A stretch of DNA of 33,856 nucleotides from Pelotomaculum sp. (GCA_022839445.1 JALHFC010000004.1:1-33856); one strand, 5' to 3'. Positions 7,550 through 16,323 are shown, counted from the first letter of the stretch. Program-made: numbers and translations. The notes: generated by a model not told the origin, from the sequence alone.

Positions 7550-8431
7550 ATGTATTTTAAGGAAGAACTCGAACAAAAAGCGGCAATGGTAGAAGATGCC
7601 CTCAACCGTTACTTGCCTCCACCGGACACCTACCCACCACTGATCCACCAGGCCATGCGCTATAGTGTTATGGGCGGGGGTAAAAGGTTGCGCCCGGCCC
7701 TGGTCATGGCCGGGGCGGAGACTGTAGGGGGCAGCGCCGTGGATGTACTGCCTGCCGCCTGCGCTATTGAATTAATTCACGCCTACTCCCTGGTGCATGA
7801 TGACCTGCCGGCTATGGACAACGACGACTACCGTAGGGGCAAGCCGACAAACCATAAAGTGTACGGGGAAGCGATGGCGCTATTAGCCGGTGATGCCCTC
7901 TTAACACTGGCCTTTAAATTGCTGGCCGAATGTCCTAGTTCCCATCCCAAGGATGTCGTGAGAGTTATCCATGAAATAGCCCTAGGCGCCGGGACCCTGG
8001 GACTAATTGGGGGCCAGGTGGTGGATACATTTTCCGCCGGGGAAGAAATTGACGAAAAATTACTAAATTACATCCACCGTAACAAAACCGGCGCCATGTA
8101 CCGGTTGTCGGTCCGCTCCGGGGCCATCTTAGCCGGGGCTAAAGAAAAAGAGCTGGCAAATTTAACTGAATATGCGGAACACCTGGGGCTTGCTTTTCAA
8201 ATTAAAGACGATATCCTCGATTGTGAAGGTGACGAAAAAAAACTAGGAAAGCCTGTAGGAAGCGATATAAGAAACAAGAAAGCAACATACCCGTCTTTGT
8301 TCGGCATGGAAAATTCACGGGAAAAAGCACGTGTTGCCATTAATAATGCAATAGCGGCCCTGCGGACATTTGGCAGCAAGGCGGATTTTATGAGGGCGCT
8401 GGCTAAATTTGTGATCGAGCGGGATTTCTAG
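7550..8431 (+). CDS. ispA: Farnesyl diphosphate synthase (short-chain polyprenyl synthase)
   Basis: This 293-residue trans-prenyltransferase condenses IPP with DMAPP and GPP to give farnesyl diphosphate. The first Asp-rich motif is DDLPAMD (res 84-90) within YSLVHDDLPAMDNDD, and the second is DDILD (220-224). GGGKRLRP (42-49) binds the diphosphate. Tyr79, five residues before the first Asp motif, is the aromatic residue typical of C15-producing bacterial enzymes, which supports farnesyl as product. The ATG lies 6 nt after the xseB stop, with GGGGAGG upstream, so translation is probably coupled. The C-terminus matches normal family length. It is the last protein gene before the OLE RNA, and with dxs forms the isoprenoid part of the operon. 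Confidence 0.93.
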   Translation: MYFKEELEQKAAMVEDALNRYLPPPDTYPPLIHQAMRYSVMGGGKRLRPALVMAGAETVGGSAVDVLPAACAIELIHAYSLVHDDLPAMDNDDYRRGKPTNHKVYGEAMALLAGDALLTLAFKLLAECPSSHPKDVVRVIHEIALGAGTLGLIGGQVVDTFSAGEEIDEKLLNYIHRNKTGAMYRLSVRSGAILAGAKEKELANLTEYAEHLGLAFQIKDDILDCEGDEKKLGKPVGSDIRNKKATYPSLFGMENSREKARVAINNAIAALRTFGSKADFMRALAKFVIERDF

Positions 8432-8502
8432 AGATATATTAAACCTTTGGTGACTAGTTTAAGAATATTTAAAATAATGGACGGATAATCGGGATAAAAC
8501 TA

Positions 8503-8532
8503 TTGAATATATAAACCCACATATGTTATAAT
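8503..8532 (+). promoter_or_regulatory. Promoter directly in front of the OLE RNA
   Basis: TTGAAT (8503-8508) and a perfect TATAAT (8527-8532) are 18 nt apart, which predicts a transcript start near 8539. It lies about 70 nt after the ispA stop and about 35 nt before the first OLE pairing, so the RNA can probably be made independently of the long upstream operon. Confidence 0.7.
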
Positions 8533-8538
8533 GCAAAG

Positions 8539-9120
8539 TTGAAATAAGCTTTTTATGATAAGTGACACAGTATCCTAGTCAGGCGAACCTTTTTGAAGGC
8601 GGGGCTAAAAATCCGTCAAGGGCATATCGATGAAGTTCCTGGTGCTGGCTGCCGACGCCCAGTCGGGGGCTGGTACTGGGAGTTAAGGGGGTGGGGCGAC
8701 CCGCAATGGCATGCGGGCGTTGACCCCGCCCCCGTGGAGACCCAAGTGCGTGGGTAGCCATTCCAGATTTACCGGGTGGTCAACTATGGCTTGGGATTGA
8801 ACCTGCATGTGGTTAGCTGCTGCGTGCAGTGTAGCCTGCCTTGAGTGGTGATGGCGGATGCCGGTCTTTCCTGGCCGGATGTTAAGGGGCCCTGAAGCGT
8901 CCGGGCTGTCGGCTGAAACCATTGTTGCAAAAGAGGCTAGAAAAGTGGAGTCTGTTGAGGAAAACTCCTAGGCTGTCCGGAATACCAGGGCAGGTTGGGG
9001 ATTGCAGTGTGGACTGAGTGGTAATCTAGCCCCGGAATCGGTAACGATCGGAAACGGCTTTAAAGGGAAACCGCCGGTATGGCGACAGCCGGTAGTTGTT
9101 TGGGAAAACCTGCTAGACCT
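8539..9120 (+). ncRNA. ole: OLE RNA (ornate, large, extremophilic RNA)
   Basis: This stretch of about 580 nt has no convincing ORF on either strand and is much richer in G+C pairing than a normal spacer. CTAG-T-CAGG near its 5' end (8575-8583) pairs with CCTGCTAG near its 3' end (9109-9116), closing the domain. Inside are a long hairpin (8687-8696 with 8724-8733, inner CCCGCA 8700-8705 with TGCGGG 8712-8717), a stem with loop TGCGT (8811-8820 with 8826-8836), and small stems at 8741-8754 and 9072-9084. Location between ispA and dxs, directly before an OapA-type gene, is the classic OLE locus. OLE forms a membrane ribonucleoprotein with OapA and is linked to stress and metal-ion tolerance; its biochemical activity is unresolved. 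Ends are estimated. Recognition is by context, size and folding, not alignment. Confidence 0.87.
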
Positions 9121-9228
9121 AAGCCGCAATATTTACCTAACCTGCTGTCATTTATCCTTAAATAATTTGTGCGCGCTTCATTAAAAACTTGCTTGTTTGC
9201 TGGTTTTTATAATTATGAGGTGACTTAT

Positions 9229-9825
9229 TTGGGCAATAATAAGTCTACCGTTTCCGGTAGATACATCGTTATGGTGGGCATCGGTTCATTTTTCCTGGCC
9301 GTTGTCTTTACCTTTTTTTCGGAGACTTTTGCTTCCAGGTTAAACAGTATATTTTTGTCACTAACGTTTTTAGCAATAATTATCTTTATTAACACAATGG
9401 CGGATGTCGTTGGCACTGCGGTTACGGCGGCTTCTCATATACCCTTTAACGCGAAAGCAGCTAAGAAGATAAGGGGCGCGCCGCATAGTTTACAGCTAGT
9501 CAGGAACGCGGATAAAGTTGCTAATCTGGCCAACGATGTGGTTGGTGATATCGCCACAACGGTCGGGGGCGCTTTGGGGATATCCATAGTAGTGCAGATT
9601 GTAACACTGGGACCGCCGGTAAGCCAGTTTTGGTTAAATGTTTTAATCACCGCCCTGATTGCCGCGGTGATTGTTTCTACGAAGGCGCTTGCTAAAAAAG
9701 TTGCGCTGAGCCATCCAGAAGATGTTATTTTCCTGGTAGGAAAAGCGCTGGCCAGACTAGAAGACATTACTGGCTACAGCCCGTTTCAAAAGCGGCGCAG
9801 CACTAGGGTTAAGAAGGGTGAGTAG
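9229..9825 (+). CDS. oapA: OLE-associated membrane protein OapA
   Basis: The 198-residue protein (about 21 kDa) matches the size of OapA, the membrane partner that binds OLE RNA and localises it to the membrane. It has hydrophobic segments around residues 12-30, 40-57, 110-127 and 133-150. The conserved acidic DxxxD motif is DVVGD at 103-107, and basic stretches (AAKKIRG, the KRRSTRVKKGE tail) could contact RNA. In Bacillus halodurans the equivalent Asp pair is known to be functionally critical, as I recall. I choose the TTG at 9229 because GAGGTGA lies at 9217-9223 with good spacing; an in-frame GTG at 9169 lacks a ribosome site and would extend into the OLE 3' flank. Its end overlaps the dxs start. 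OapB and OapC are encoded elsewhere and not seen here. Confidence 0.88.
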   Translation: MGNNKSTVSGRYIVMVGIGSFFLAVVFTFFSETFASRLNSIFLSLTFLAIIIFINTMADVVGTAVTAASHIPFNAKAAKKIRGAPHSLQLVRNADKVANLANDVVGDIATTVGGALGISIVVQIVTLGPPVSQFWLNVLITALIAAVIVSTKALAKKVALSHPEDVIFLVGKALARLEDITGYSPFQKRRSTRVKKGE

Positions 9826-11743
9826 GCTTTTGAGCAGATTATTGGAAAAGATCAATTCTCCGCGCGATATCCGTTCCATGACTTACAAGCAGCTTGGCGC
9901 CCTGGCTAAAGAGATCCGCCGCTATATTATCGAAACGGTGTCGAAAAACGGCGGACATCTAGCGCCTAGTCTGGGAGTTGTGGAACTGACCCTGTCTTTA
10001 CACCGGGTTTTCAATTCGCCGGTGGATAAGATTATTTGGGATGTAGGCCACCAGAGCTATGCGCACAAGATAATCACGGGGCGTCGTGACGAATTTAGCA
10101 CGCTCAGGCGATTTGGCGGTATCAGCGGGTTTGCCCGCCCGTCGGAGAGCGAACATGACGCTTTCGGGACAGGACATAGCAGTACCTCCATATCTGTTGC
10201 CCTGGGTCTTGCCGCCGCTCGTGATTTAAAGGGTGAAAACCATTCGGTGGTGGCGGTTATTGGTGACGGGGCAATGACCGGTGGGATGGCTTTTGAAGCG
10301 TTGAACCAAGCTGGTCACTTAAAAAAGGACCTGATCGTTATTTTAAACGATAACGAGATGTCTATTGCCCACAATGTAGGGGCAATGTCCGGGTATTTGA
10401 CACGCCTGAGGACCGATCCCATGTACTCCAGGGGCAAGGAAGATCTCGAACAGCTTATGAAGAAGATCCCTATTGGATCAGCCTTGTTGCGCTTCGGCGA
10501 AAGGTTGAAAGACAGCTTAAAGTATCTGGTCGTACCGGGGATGCTTTTTGAAGAATTTGGTTTTATTTATCTTGGCCCGGTTGACGGGCATGACATCAAG
10601 GCCCTGTCAAGTGTTTTGCAACGGGCTAAAACTACCAAAGGACCGGTCCTTGTCCATGTGCTGACAAATAAAGGCAAGGGTTACCGGCCGGCTGAAAACA
10701 ACCCCGGGCGGTTTCATGGTGTGGGCTCTTTTGACGTTAACACCGGGGAAATATTTAAAAACAGCGACAACCCTACCTTTACCGATGTTTTTGGGCGCAC
10801 TATAGTAAGGTTGGCGCATAAAAATAAAAGAATAGTAGCAATCACGGCGGCAATGCCCGGCGGCACCGGGTTAATTAATTTCGCCCGCTTGTTTCCCAAG
10901 CGCTTTTTTGATGTAGGCATTGCCGAGCAGCATGCGGTGACGATGGCGGCGGGCATGGCATGCGCAGGTTACCGGCCCGTGGTGGCTGTTTATGCGACAT
11001 TTCTACAACGGGCCTATGACCAGATCATGCATGACGTTTGCCTCCAGGACCTGCCGGTGACATTCGCCGTGGACCGCGCCGGTATTGTGGGGGAAGACGG
11101 CCCGACCCACCACGGTCTTTTTGATTTTGCCTACCTGCGCCCGTTTCCCCATATGGTTGTAATGGCCCCAAAAGACGAGAATGAGCTGCAGCATATGCTG
11201 GCCACGGCGGTTAGTTATCCCGGACCGGTAGCCATCCGCTACCCGAGGGGCGCCGGGTTTGGCTGCAAGATAGATGATGATTTTAAGCTTCTGCCGCTTG
11301 GGCAGGCTGAGGTTTTGCGCAAAGGCAGCGATGTTACGCTGCTGGCCATTGGTAGTATGGTCCGCCCGGCGCTCGAAGCCGCCGGCTTGCTTGCCGGCAG
11401 GGGCATCAGGGCGACCGTGATAAACGCCAGGTTTGTCAAGCCGCTGGACGAGGAATGTATTCTTCATTATGCTGGACACACCGGTAGGATCTTCACTATT
11501 GAGGAGCATGTGCTGCATGGCGGATTTGGCAGCGCGGTGCTGGAAATGATTTCAGCTAAAGGGTTAAAGGATATCAGGGTTTATTGCCTGGGGATTCCTG
11601 ATACCTTTGTAGAACATGGAAGCCCGGCCTTGCTAAAGGCCAGGTATGGGTTGACGGCGGATCAGATCGCCAGGGCTGTAACCGATAAAGTTGTACCAAA
11701 GAGCCGTATCAGGAGGCTCAGGGTTGTTTCGGATAACTTATGA
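9818..11743 (+). CDS. dxs: 1-deoxy-D-xylulose-5-phosphate synthase
   Basis: This thiamine-diphosphate enzyme of 641 residues condenses pyruvate and glyceraldehyde 3-phosphate, the first step of the MEP isoprenoid pathway. The TPP motif begins GDGAMTGG (149-156) and ends around LNDNEMSI. SGFARPSESEHDAFGTGHSS is the transketolase-type active-site region, and the C-terminal domain carries IEEHVLHGGFGS. The GTG at 9818 overlaps oapA by 8 nt; a TTG at 9830 with GGGTGAG upstream is an alternative start giving the family's usual MSRLLEKINSP opening. It is full length. It lies directly downstream of OLE-oapA, giving ispA-OLE-oapA-dxs, and overlaps tlyA at ATGA. Confidence 0.96.
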   Translation: MSRLLSRLLEKINSPRDIRSMTYKQLGALAKEIRRYIIETVSKNGGHLAPSLGVVELTLSLHRVFNSPVDKIIWDVGHQSYAHKIITGRRDEFSTLRRFGGISGFARPSESEHDAFGTGHSSTSISVALGLAAARDLKGENHSVVAVIGDGAMTGGMAFEALNQAGHLKKDLIVILNDNEMSIAHNVGAMSGYLTRLRTDPMYSRGKEDLEQLMKKIPIGSALLRFGERLKDSLKYLVVPGMLFEEFGFIYLGPVDGHDIKALSSVLQRAKTTKGPVLVHVLTNKGKGYRPAENNPGRFHGVGSFDVNTGEIFKNSDNPTFTDVFGRTIVRLAHKNKRIVAITAAMPGGTGLINFARLFPKRFFDVGIAEQHAVTMAAGMACAGYRPVVAVYATFLQRAYDQIMHDVCLQDLPVTFAVDRAGIVGEDGPTHHGLFDFAYLRPFPHMVVMAPKDENELQHMLATAVSYPGPVAIRYPRGAGFGCKIDDDFKLLPLGQAEVLRKGSDVTLLAIGSMVRPALEAAGLLAGRGIRATVINARFVKPLDEECILHYAGHTGRIFTIEEHVLHGGFGSAVLEMISAKGLKDIRVYCLGIPDTFVEHGSPALLKARYGLTADQIARAVTDKVVPKSRIRRLRVVSDNL

Positions 11744-12597
11744 GCCACACTAATTTCCCGAAAGGTAAACCATTGTCCCGTAAAAAGCAACGGCTAGATG
11801 TCCGGGTGACCGGTGAGGGTCATTGTCCGAGCAGGGAAAAAGCCCAGGCGGCTATTATGGCAGGCCTGGTATTTGTAAATGGCGAGAGGGCCGACAAGCC
11901 TGGTTTGATGATTAGTTCCGAAGCCATTGTTGAGGTGAGGGGCAATCCTATACCGTATGTAAGCCGGGGCGGGTTAAAACTAGAAAAAGCGCTAAATGTT
12001 TTTAGTCTCGACCTGAACGGGCGTGTGGTCCTAGATGTTGGCGCTTCGACCGGGGGTTTTACCGATTGCGCTCTTAGGCACGGGGCCAGGTTGGTTTATG
12101 CGGTGGATGTAGGGTATGGCCAGCTTGCCTGGCAGTTGAGGCAAGACCCGCAGGTAGTGGTGATGGAACGTACCAATATCCGCTACCTTACTGGTGAAAC
12201 CTTCAAAGAAATTCCCAATTTCGTAACAGTAGATGTTTCATTTATTTCTTTAGGTAAGGTTTTGCCTGTTATAGGCACGCTGACAACAACGGACGCTGTG
12301 GGAGTGGCGCTACTCAAACCACAGTTTGAAGCCGGCCGCGCTCAAGTAGGCAAGAAAGGGGTTGTCCGGGACCCGGCAGCGCATATGGAAGTGCTCTCAA
12401 ACGTAACGGCTTTTATCGCCGGGCTTGGCTGGGCGGTGGCCGGCCTGGATTATTCACCGGTCACAGGTCCGCAGGGAAACATCGAATATCTGATTTATTT
12501 TAAGAAATTAGGGGAGCAAAAAGATATTAATATCGCGGATGTAGTCAAACGCGCCCATGAAAAATTAGCTCATAAATCACAACGGGAAAAAGAATGA
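11740..12597 (+). CDS. tlyA: TlyA family RNA (ribose-2'-O) methyltransferase
   Basis: This 285-residue protein resembles TlyA/YqxC, putative 16S/23S rRNA 2'-O-methyltransferases. An N-terminal S4 RNA-binding domain (about res 18-77, ending YVSRGG) is followed by an FtsJ-like fold with the SAM loop LDVGASTGGFTDC (98-110), VDVSFISL and LLKPQFEAGR. The start overlaps the dxs stop as ATGA, implying coupled translation. The S4 opening is unusual: RLDV is followed by RVTGEGHC rather than the family-typical LLVERGL, with no length change. The rest of the domain is normal, so binding could be altered or local substitutions tolerated. The position between dxs and nadK is conserved in Firmicutes. Confidence 0.9.
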   Translation: MSHTNFPKGKPLSRKKQRLDVRVTGEGHCPSREKAQAAIMAGLVFVNGERADKPGLMISSEAIVEVRGNPIPYVSRGGLKLEKALNVFSLDLNGRVVLDVGASTGGFTDCALRHGARLVYAVDVGYGQLAWQLRQDPQVVVMERTNIRYLTGETFKEIPNFVTVDVSFISLGKVLPVIGTLTTTDAVGVALLKPQFEAGRAQVGKKGVVRDPAAHMEVLSNVTAFIAGLGWAVAGLDYSPVTGPQGNIEYLIYFKKLGEQKDINIADVVKRAHEKLAHKSQREKE

Positions 12598-12662
12598 TTT
12601 GGTATATTTATAACTAAACTTACATATTTTACGCTTTTCATTTTACAGGGGGAATTCGGGTA

Positions 12663-13535
12663 TTGAAAACTTTCGGGCTGGTAGTGAACTTAAACAAAAA
12701 AGGAGTACGTGAGCTGGTCGAAAAAATCGCCTGCTGGCTCGAAGACAGGGGACGAACGGTTTTAATTAACGAAAACACCGCCCGCGCCCTAGGCCTTTCA
12801 AGGTTTAGCGGATCACAGGAGCAGGTTGTGGAGCGCTCCCAATGTATTCTGGTGTTTGGCGGGGATGGGACTATGCTTAGGGCAGCACGTATGGTAGCAA
12901 AATCAGGGACACCTATTATCGGCATCAACCTCGGCCACATGGGCTTCCTGACGGAAATAGACGTCCCGGAAGCGTTACCCGCCCTGGAAAACATTCTCGA
13001 GGGGCATTATCATATTGAGGAGCGGATGATGCTTGAAGCGCAGGTTTACAGGCAAGGCCGGGCGATCGAAAACATGCTGGGTTTAAATGACTCCGTTATA
13101 GCGAAGGGGGCCATTTCAAGGCCCATTCACCTAAAGACTTACATAAACGACGAGTATGTCAATGGCTATCACGCCGACGGTTTGATTATAGCCAGTCCAA
13201 CCGGATCAACCGCCTATTCTCTTTCAGCCGGCGGCCCTCTAACGCCGCCCGGCTATGACCTGATGCTAGTGACCCCCATTTGTCCCCATTCACTATGGGT
13301 AAGGCCCGTGGTTGTCCCTCCAGACAGCGTCGTAAGGGTAGAGCTGATTTCCAACCATGGCGAGGCCATGTTGACCGTGGACGGGCAGTTTGGCTTTAGC
13401 CTGCGGCCTAACGATAAGATTGTCGTCGGGCGCTCGCAACGCAAAGCCAGGTTTTTAAGGTTAATGGACAGGAGCTTTTTCGAGGTGTTACGAAAAAAAC
13501 TTGGATTTGATGACGGTGGGCAAAACGGTGCATAA
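12663..13535 (+). CDS. nadK: NAD kinase
   Basis: This 290-residue NAD+ kinase makes NADP from NAD and ATP or polyphosphate. The diagnostic GGDGTMLRAAR (66-76) is present, followed by GINLGHMGFLTE, LNDSVIAKGAISR, the substrate segment HADGLIIASPTGSTAYSLSAGGP and TPICPHSL. Length is normal. The start is TTG with CAGGGGGA 10 nt upstream. A 65-nt A+T-rich gap separates it from tlyA with no clear promoter. Its end overlaps the next methyltransferase ORF by up to 35 nt, depending on that gene's start. The order tlyA-nadK-argR-recN is typical of clostridia and Desulfotomaculum relatives. Confidence 0.95.
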   Translation: MKTFGLVVNLNKKGVRELVEKIACWLEDRGRTVLINENTARALGLSRFSGSQEQVVERSQCILVFGGDGTMLRAARMVAKSGTPIIGINLGHMGFLTEIDVPEALPALENILEGHYHIEERMMLEAQVYRQGRAIENMLGLNDSVIAKGAISRPIHLKTYINDEYVNGYHADGLIIASPTGSTAYSLSAGGPLTPPGYDLMLVTPICPHSLWVRPVVVPPDSVVRVELISNHGEAMLTVDGQFGFSLRPNDKIVVGRSQRKARFLRLMDRSFFEVLRKKLGFDDGGQNGA

Positions 13536-14100
13536 GGGACTGGGCAGCGCTGTTAATCTTGTGCAACTCCTCCTTGCGGAATCTGTAAGGTACGGCGGGA
13601 CGGTTGTGGACGCAACTGCCGGTAACGGCGCCGATACTCTGTATCTAGCTAGGTTGGTAGGGCCAAAAGGGAAAGTATATTCTTTTGATATTCAGGAAAA
13701 GGCATTGTTGGCGACACGTGAGCTTTTGGAGAAGGCCGGGTTTGCCGGCCGGGTTACGCTCATTCAGGCCGGCCATGAGGAAATAGAAAGTTTTGTGACG
13801 GGACCGATTGACGCAGTTATTTTCAACCTTGGATACCTGCCGGGCAGTGACCACAGTATAGTGACTCGCGCCGGCACTACTGTGGTAGCCGTTAATTCGG
13901 CCCTGAACCTGCTCCGGCCGGGTGGAAGGATTGGGTTGGTTATCTATACAGGGCACCCCGGCGGCGGGGAGGAGTATGCCGCAGTAGAAAATCTAGCGGT
14001 ATCTCTTGATCGAACCCGCTTTAATGTAATAAGGATTAACTTTTTGAACCGCGCCGCACATGCGCCGGTTGTGATCGTTGTCGAAAAGGCAGGTGCTTAA
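13501..14100 (+). CDS. Class I SAM-dependent methyltransferase, YtqB/rRNA methylase family
   Basis: This is a protein of up to 199 residues of the YtqB-like putative rRNA methylase family. The SAM-binding loop is VVDATAGNGADTLYLARLVG, followed by the acidic VYSFDIQEKAL strand and the catalytic-region motif FNLGYLPGSDH, and later LLRPGGRIGLVIYTGHPGG. These are standard for this family; the true substrate is unknown. The start is uncertain: TTG at 13501, ATG at 13510 or a later codon, none with a strong ribosome site, so translation may be coupled to nadK, which it overlaps. It ends one base before the argR start codon, which supports operon membership. Confidence 0.85.
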   Translation: MDLMTVGKTVHKGLGSAVNLVQLLLAESVRYGGTVVDATAGNGADTLYLARLVGPKGKVYSFDIQEKALLATRELLEKAGFAGRVTLIQAGHEEIESFVTGPIDAVIFNLGYLPGSDHSIVTRAGTTVVAVNSALNLLRPGGRIGLVIYTGHPGGGEEYAAVENLAVSLDRTRFNVIRINFLNRAAHAPVVIVVEKAGA

Positions 14101-14556
14101 GTGAAAACCGGGCGGCAGCATAAGATCTTGGAAATAATCAGGCAGGAACCGGTTAAAACCCAGCAGGACCTTGCCCTTGCCTTAAAAAATTGTGGTTTCG
14201 AGGTTACCCAGGCGACAATCTCCAGGGATATAAAGGAATTGGGCTTGGTTAAAACTCAGCGCGGGAACAACCTTTTTTGCTATACCCTGCCCGGTGAATA
14301 TACCTTGGTCCATAGTGTGGAACGCTTTAAGCGTATTTTTCAGGATTCGGTGATCGGCCTGGATAGGAGCGAAAACCTGATTGTGATCAAGACCCACCCC
14401 GGCGGGGCGCAGGGTGTGGCCTCCGCCATTGACCAGGCGGGATGGAACGAGATTATCGGGACAGTGGGCGGGGATGACACTATTTTGGTGGTAGTCAAGC
14501 CAAAAACAGCAGCCAATATTGTTCTGAAAAGGTTTATGGACCTAAACGGGGGTTAA
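14101..14556 (+). CDS. argR: Arginine repressor ArgR
   Basis: This 151-residue regulator is of standard length. The N-terminal winged helix (about res 1-70) contains the ATISRDIKELGLVK recognition motif, and the C-terminal hexamerisation and arginine-binding domain carries GGAQGVASAIDQAG and the GGDDTILVVV motif. ArgR represses arginine synthesis and activates catabolism when arginine is bound. The GTG start directly abuts the preceding stop codon, so it is probably co-transcribed and coupled with the methyltransferase. The argR-recN pair is nearly universal in Firmicutes (ahrC-recN in Bacillus). No arginine-pathway genes or clear ARG boxes were seen here. Confidence 0.95.
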   Translation: MKTGRQHKILEIIRQEPVKTQQDLALALKNCGFEVTQATISRDIKELGLVKTQRGNNLFCYTLPGEYTLVHSVERFKRIFQDSVIGLDRSENLIVIKTHPGGAQGVASAIDQAGWNEIIGTVGGDDTILVVVKPKTAANIVLKRFMDLNGG

Positions 14557-14559
14557 AAA

Positions 14560-16251
14560 ATGCTCCTCAGTATATTTATATCGAATTTCGGGATCATTGA
14601 CCAGTTGAAGATGGACTTTCAAACCGGCTTTAACATCCTTACAGGCGAAACAGGGGCGGGCAAGTCCATTATTATTGATGCCTTGCAGTTGGCCCTCGGA
14701 GGCCGGGCGTATGGCGACCAGATCCGTTCCGGGGCCGAAAAAGCGCAGATTCAGGCTGCTTTTGATATCAGCGAAGTTGCCGGACCTGCTTTGCTGATGG
14801 AAGAGCATGGTGTGGCTGCGCCCGAGGACGCGATCTTGATTATGGCAAGGGAAATTACCCGCACCGGTAAAAATATTTGCCGGATTAACGGGCAGGTGGT
14901 CACACTGGGTCTTTACAGGAAAATAGGCGGCAGTTTGGCGGATCTACACGCGCAGTTTGAGCATGCTTCCCTGCTCGATCATGAAAAGCAGCGCAGCCTG
15001 CTTGACCGCTTTGGCGGGCAAAAAGTCCTGGATGCTCTCTGTGAGGTCGATTCATTATTTTTACAATGGCGGGAAGCCCGTCATAACTATGATAGGCTAA
15101 GCGGTGACGCGGGGGAAAGGGCTAGAAGACTGGATATGCTGCACTACCAGGTTGATGAGATCCTCCGGGCGGAATTAAAGCCAGGAGAAGATACAGATCT
15201 GGAAGCCGAAAAAAAGCTGCTGGCCAATGCGGAAAGAATAAGCCTTCTATCTGCCCAGACCTATTCCGCACTTTATGAAAGGGGCGGCGGGCAACCGTCT
15301 GCCGTCGATCTACTGGCCCAGGCAGTGGAATCTTTGAAGATCCTGACTGGTCTTGATCAACGTCTAGAAACGGTTTTGACCTCGTTGGAGAGTGTTCTTT
15401 ACCAGGCAGAAGACGCTGCGCGGGAATTGGCCGGCTACCGGGACGGGATTGAATACAATCCTGTCCGGCTGGAAGTTGTTGAGGAAAGGTTGGAGTTAAT
15501 AAGAAGGCTAAAGAAAAAGTACGGCGCTACCCTACCTGAAGTGTTGGAGTACCTGGAATCGGCGCAAAGCGAATTGAATACCCTGGAGAACACGGATGAA
15601 TTGCTGGAGTCGTCGGCAAAAGAGTTGGCGGTGCTGGAGGACGCATACAGCCGGTCTGCCGGGGTTTTAAGCGTCACCCGTGGCGAAGCTGCAAAGTTAC
15701 TCGAAAGGGCGGTGGCCGGTGAGTTACTCTCTTTGGAAATGGGGCGAGTGGAGTTTAGAGTAGCTTTTTCGAAGGTTGACGGACCGGTTCCGGGAGGGCC
15801 GGAGCGCATTGATTTTTTGATTTCGCCCAATCCCGGTGAACCCTTAAAGCCGTTGTCTAAAATTGCTTCCGGGGGGGAGTTGACCCGGATTATGCTGGCG
15901 CTGAAGGCCTTGTTGGCCGGCGCCGACGAGATACCTGTCCTGGTGTTTGACGAGGCGGACACCGGTATCGGTGGGCGGGCGCTGCAGGCGGTAGCGGAAA
16001 AGATGGCGCAGTTGGGGGAAAGCCGCCAGGTGATTGGCGTAACTCACTCCGCCCAGGTAGCCAGTTATGCCAATACCCACCACCGCATCTTTAAAGAGTT
16101 TGATGGTGGGCGAACGGTTACAAAAGTGGAAACACTTGATTTGCAGGATCGGACGGAAGAACTGGCAAGGATGCTGGGTGGCAAAGAGGTAACTGATATT
16201 ACACGCCGCCACGCCGGTCAAATGCTACATATGGCCTCAAAAAAATCTTAA
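14560..16251 (+). CDS. recN: DNA repair protein RecN
   Basis: This 563-residue SMC-like ATPase of double-strand break repair is full length. Walker A is GETGAGKS (29-36). The two central coiled-coil arms (roughly res 150-370) are rich in Glu, Lys and Leu. The C-terminal half holds the ABC signature region KIASGGELTRIMLALK and Walker B VLVFDEADTGIGG. The ATG follows argR by three bases. It is the last gene of the long cluster: a terminator lies about 45 nt downstream. In most bacteria recN is damage-inducible, but here no separate LexA-like site or promoter is evident, so it probably depends on upstream operon transcription. Confidence 0.96.
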   Translation: MLLSIFISNFGIIDQLKMDFQTGFNILTGETGAGKSIIIDALQLALGGRAYGDQIRSGAEKAQIQAAFDISEVAGPALLMEEHGVAAPEDAILIMAREITRTGKNICRINGQVVTLGLYRKIGGSLADLHAQFEHASLLDHEKQRSLLDRFGGQKVLDALCEVDSLFLQWREARHNYDRLSGDAGERARRLDMLHYQVDEILRAELKPGEDTDLEAEKKLLANAERISLLSAQTYSALYERGGGQPSAVDLLAQAVESLKILTGLDQRLETVLTSLESVLYQAEDAARELAGYRDGIEYNPVRLEVVEERLELIRRLKKKYGATLPEVLEYLESAQSELNTLENTDELLESSAKELAVLEDAYSRSAGVLSVTRGEAAKLLERAVAGELLSLEMGRVEFRVAFSKVDGPVPGGPERIDFLISPNPGEPLKPLSKIASGGELTRIMLALKALLAGADEIPVLVFDEADTGIGGRALQAVAEKMAQLGESRQVIGVTHSAQVASYANTHHRIFKEFDGGRTVTKVETLDLQDRTEELARMLGGKEVTDITRRHAGQMLHMASKKS

Positions 16252-16293
16252 TGGTTATTAGCGCAACTTTTATCTTTTTTTTCATTAATAAGA

Positions 16294-16323
16294 CCACGCT
16301 TTTTAATAAAGTGAGGTTTTTTT
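16294..16323 (+). terminator. Intrinsic terminator after recN
   Basis: CCACGCTTT (16294-16302) pairs with AAAGTGAGG (16308-16316), with one mismatch and one G-T pair, around loop TTAAT, followed by seven T residues. The rest of the 290-nt recN-spoIVB gap is A+T-rich; I see no convincing SigG or SigF promoter in it. Confidence 0.75.

Noticed and set aside
8579..8922. Minus-strand ORFs of 60 and 79 codons inside the non-coding region
   Set aside because: They overlap each other, have low-complexity, proline- and histidine-rich content typical of GC-rich structured RNA, and lack ribosome sites; the region is explained by OLE RNA.
9002..9228. Plus-strand 60-codon ORF and the upstream extension of oapA from GTG 9169
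   Set aside because: No ribosome site for either; both overlap OLE or its 3' flank, and TTG 9229 has a proper GAGGTGA site and gives the family length.
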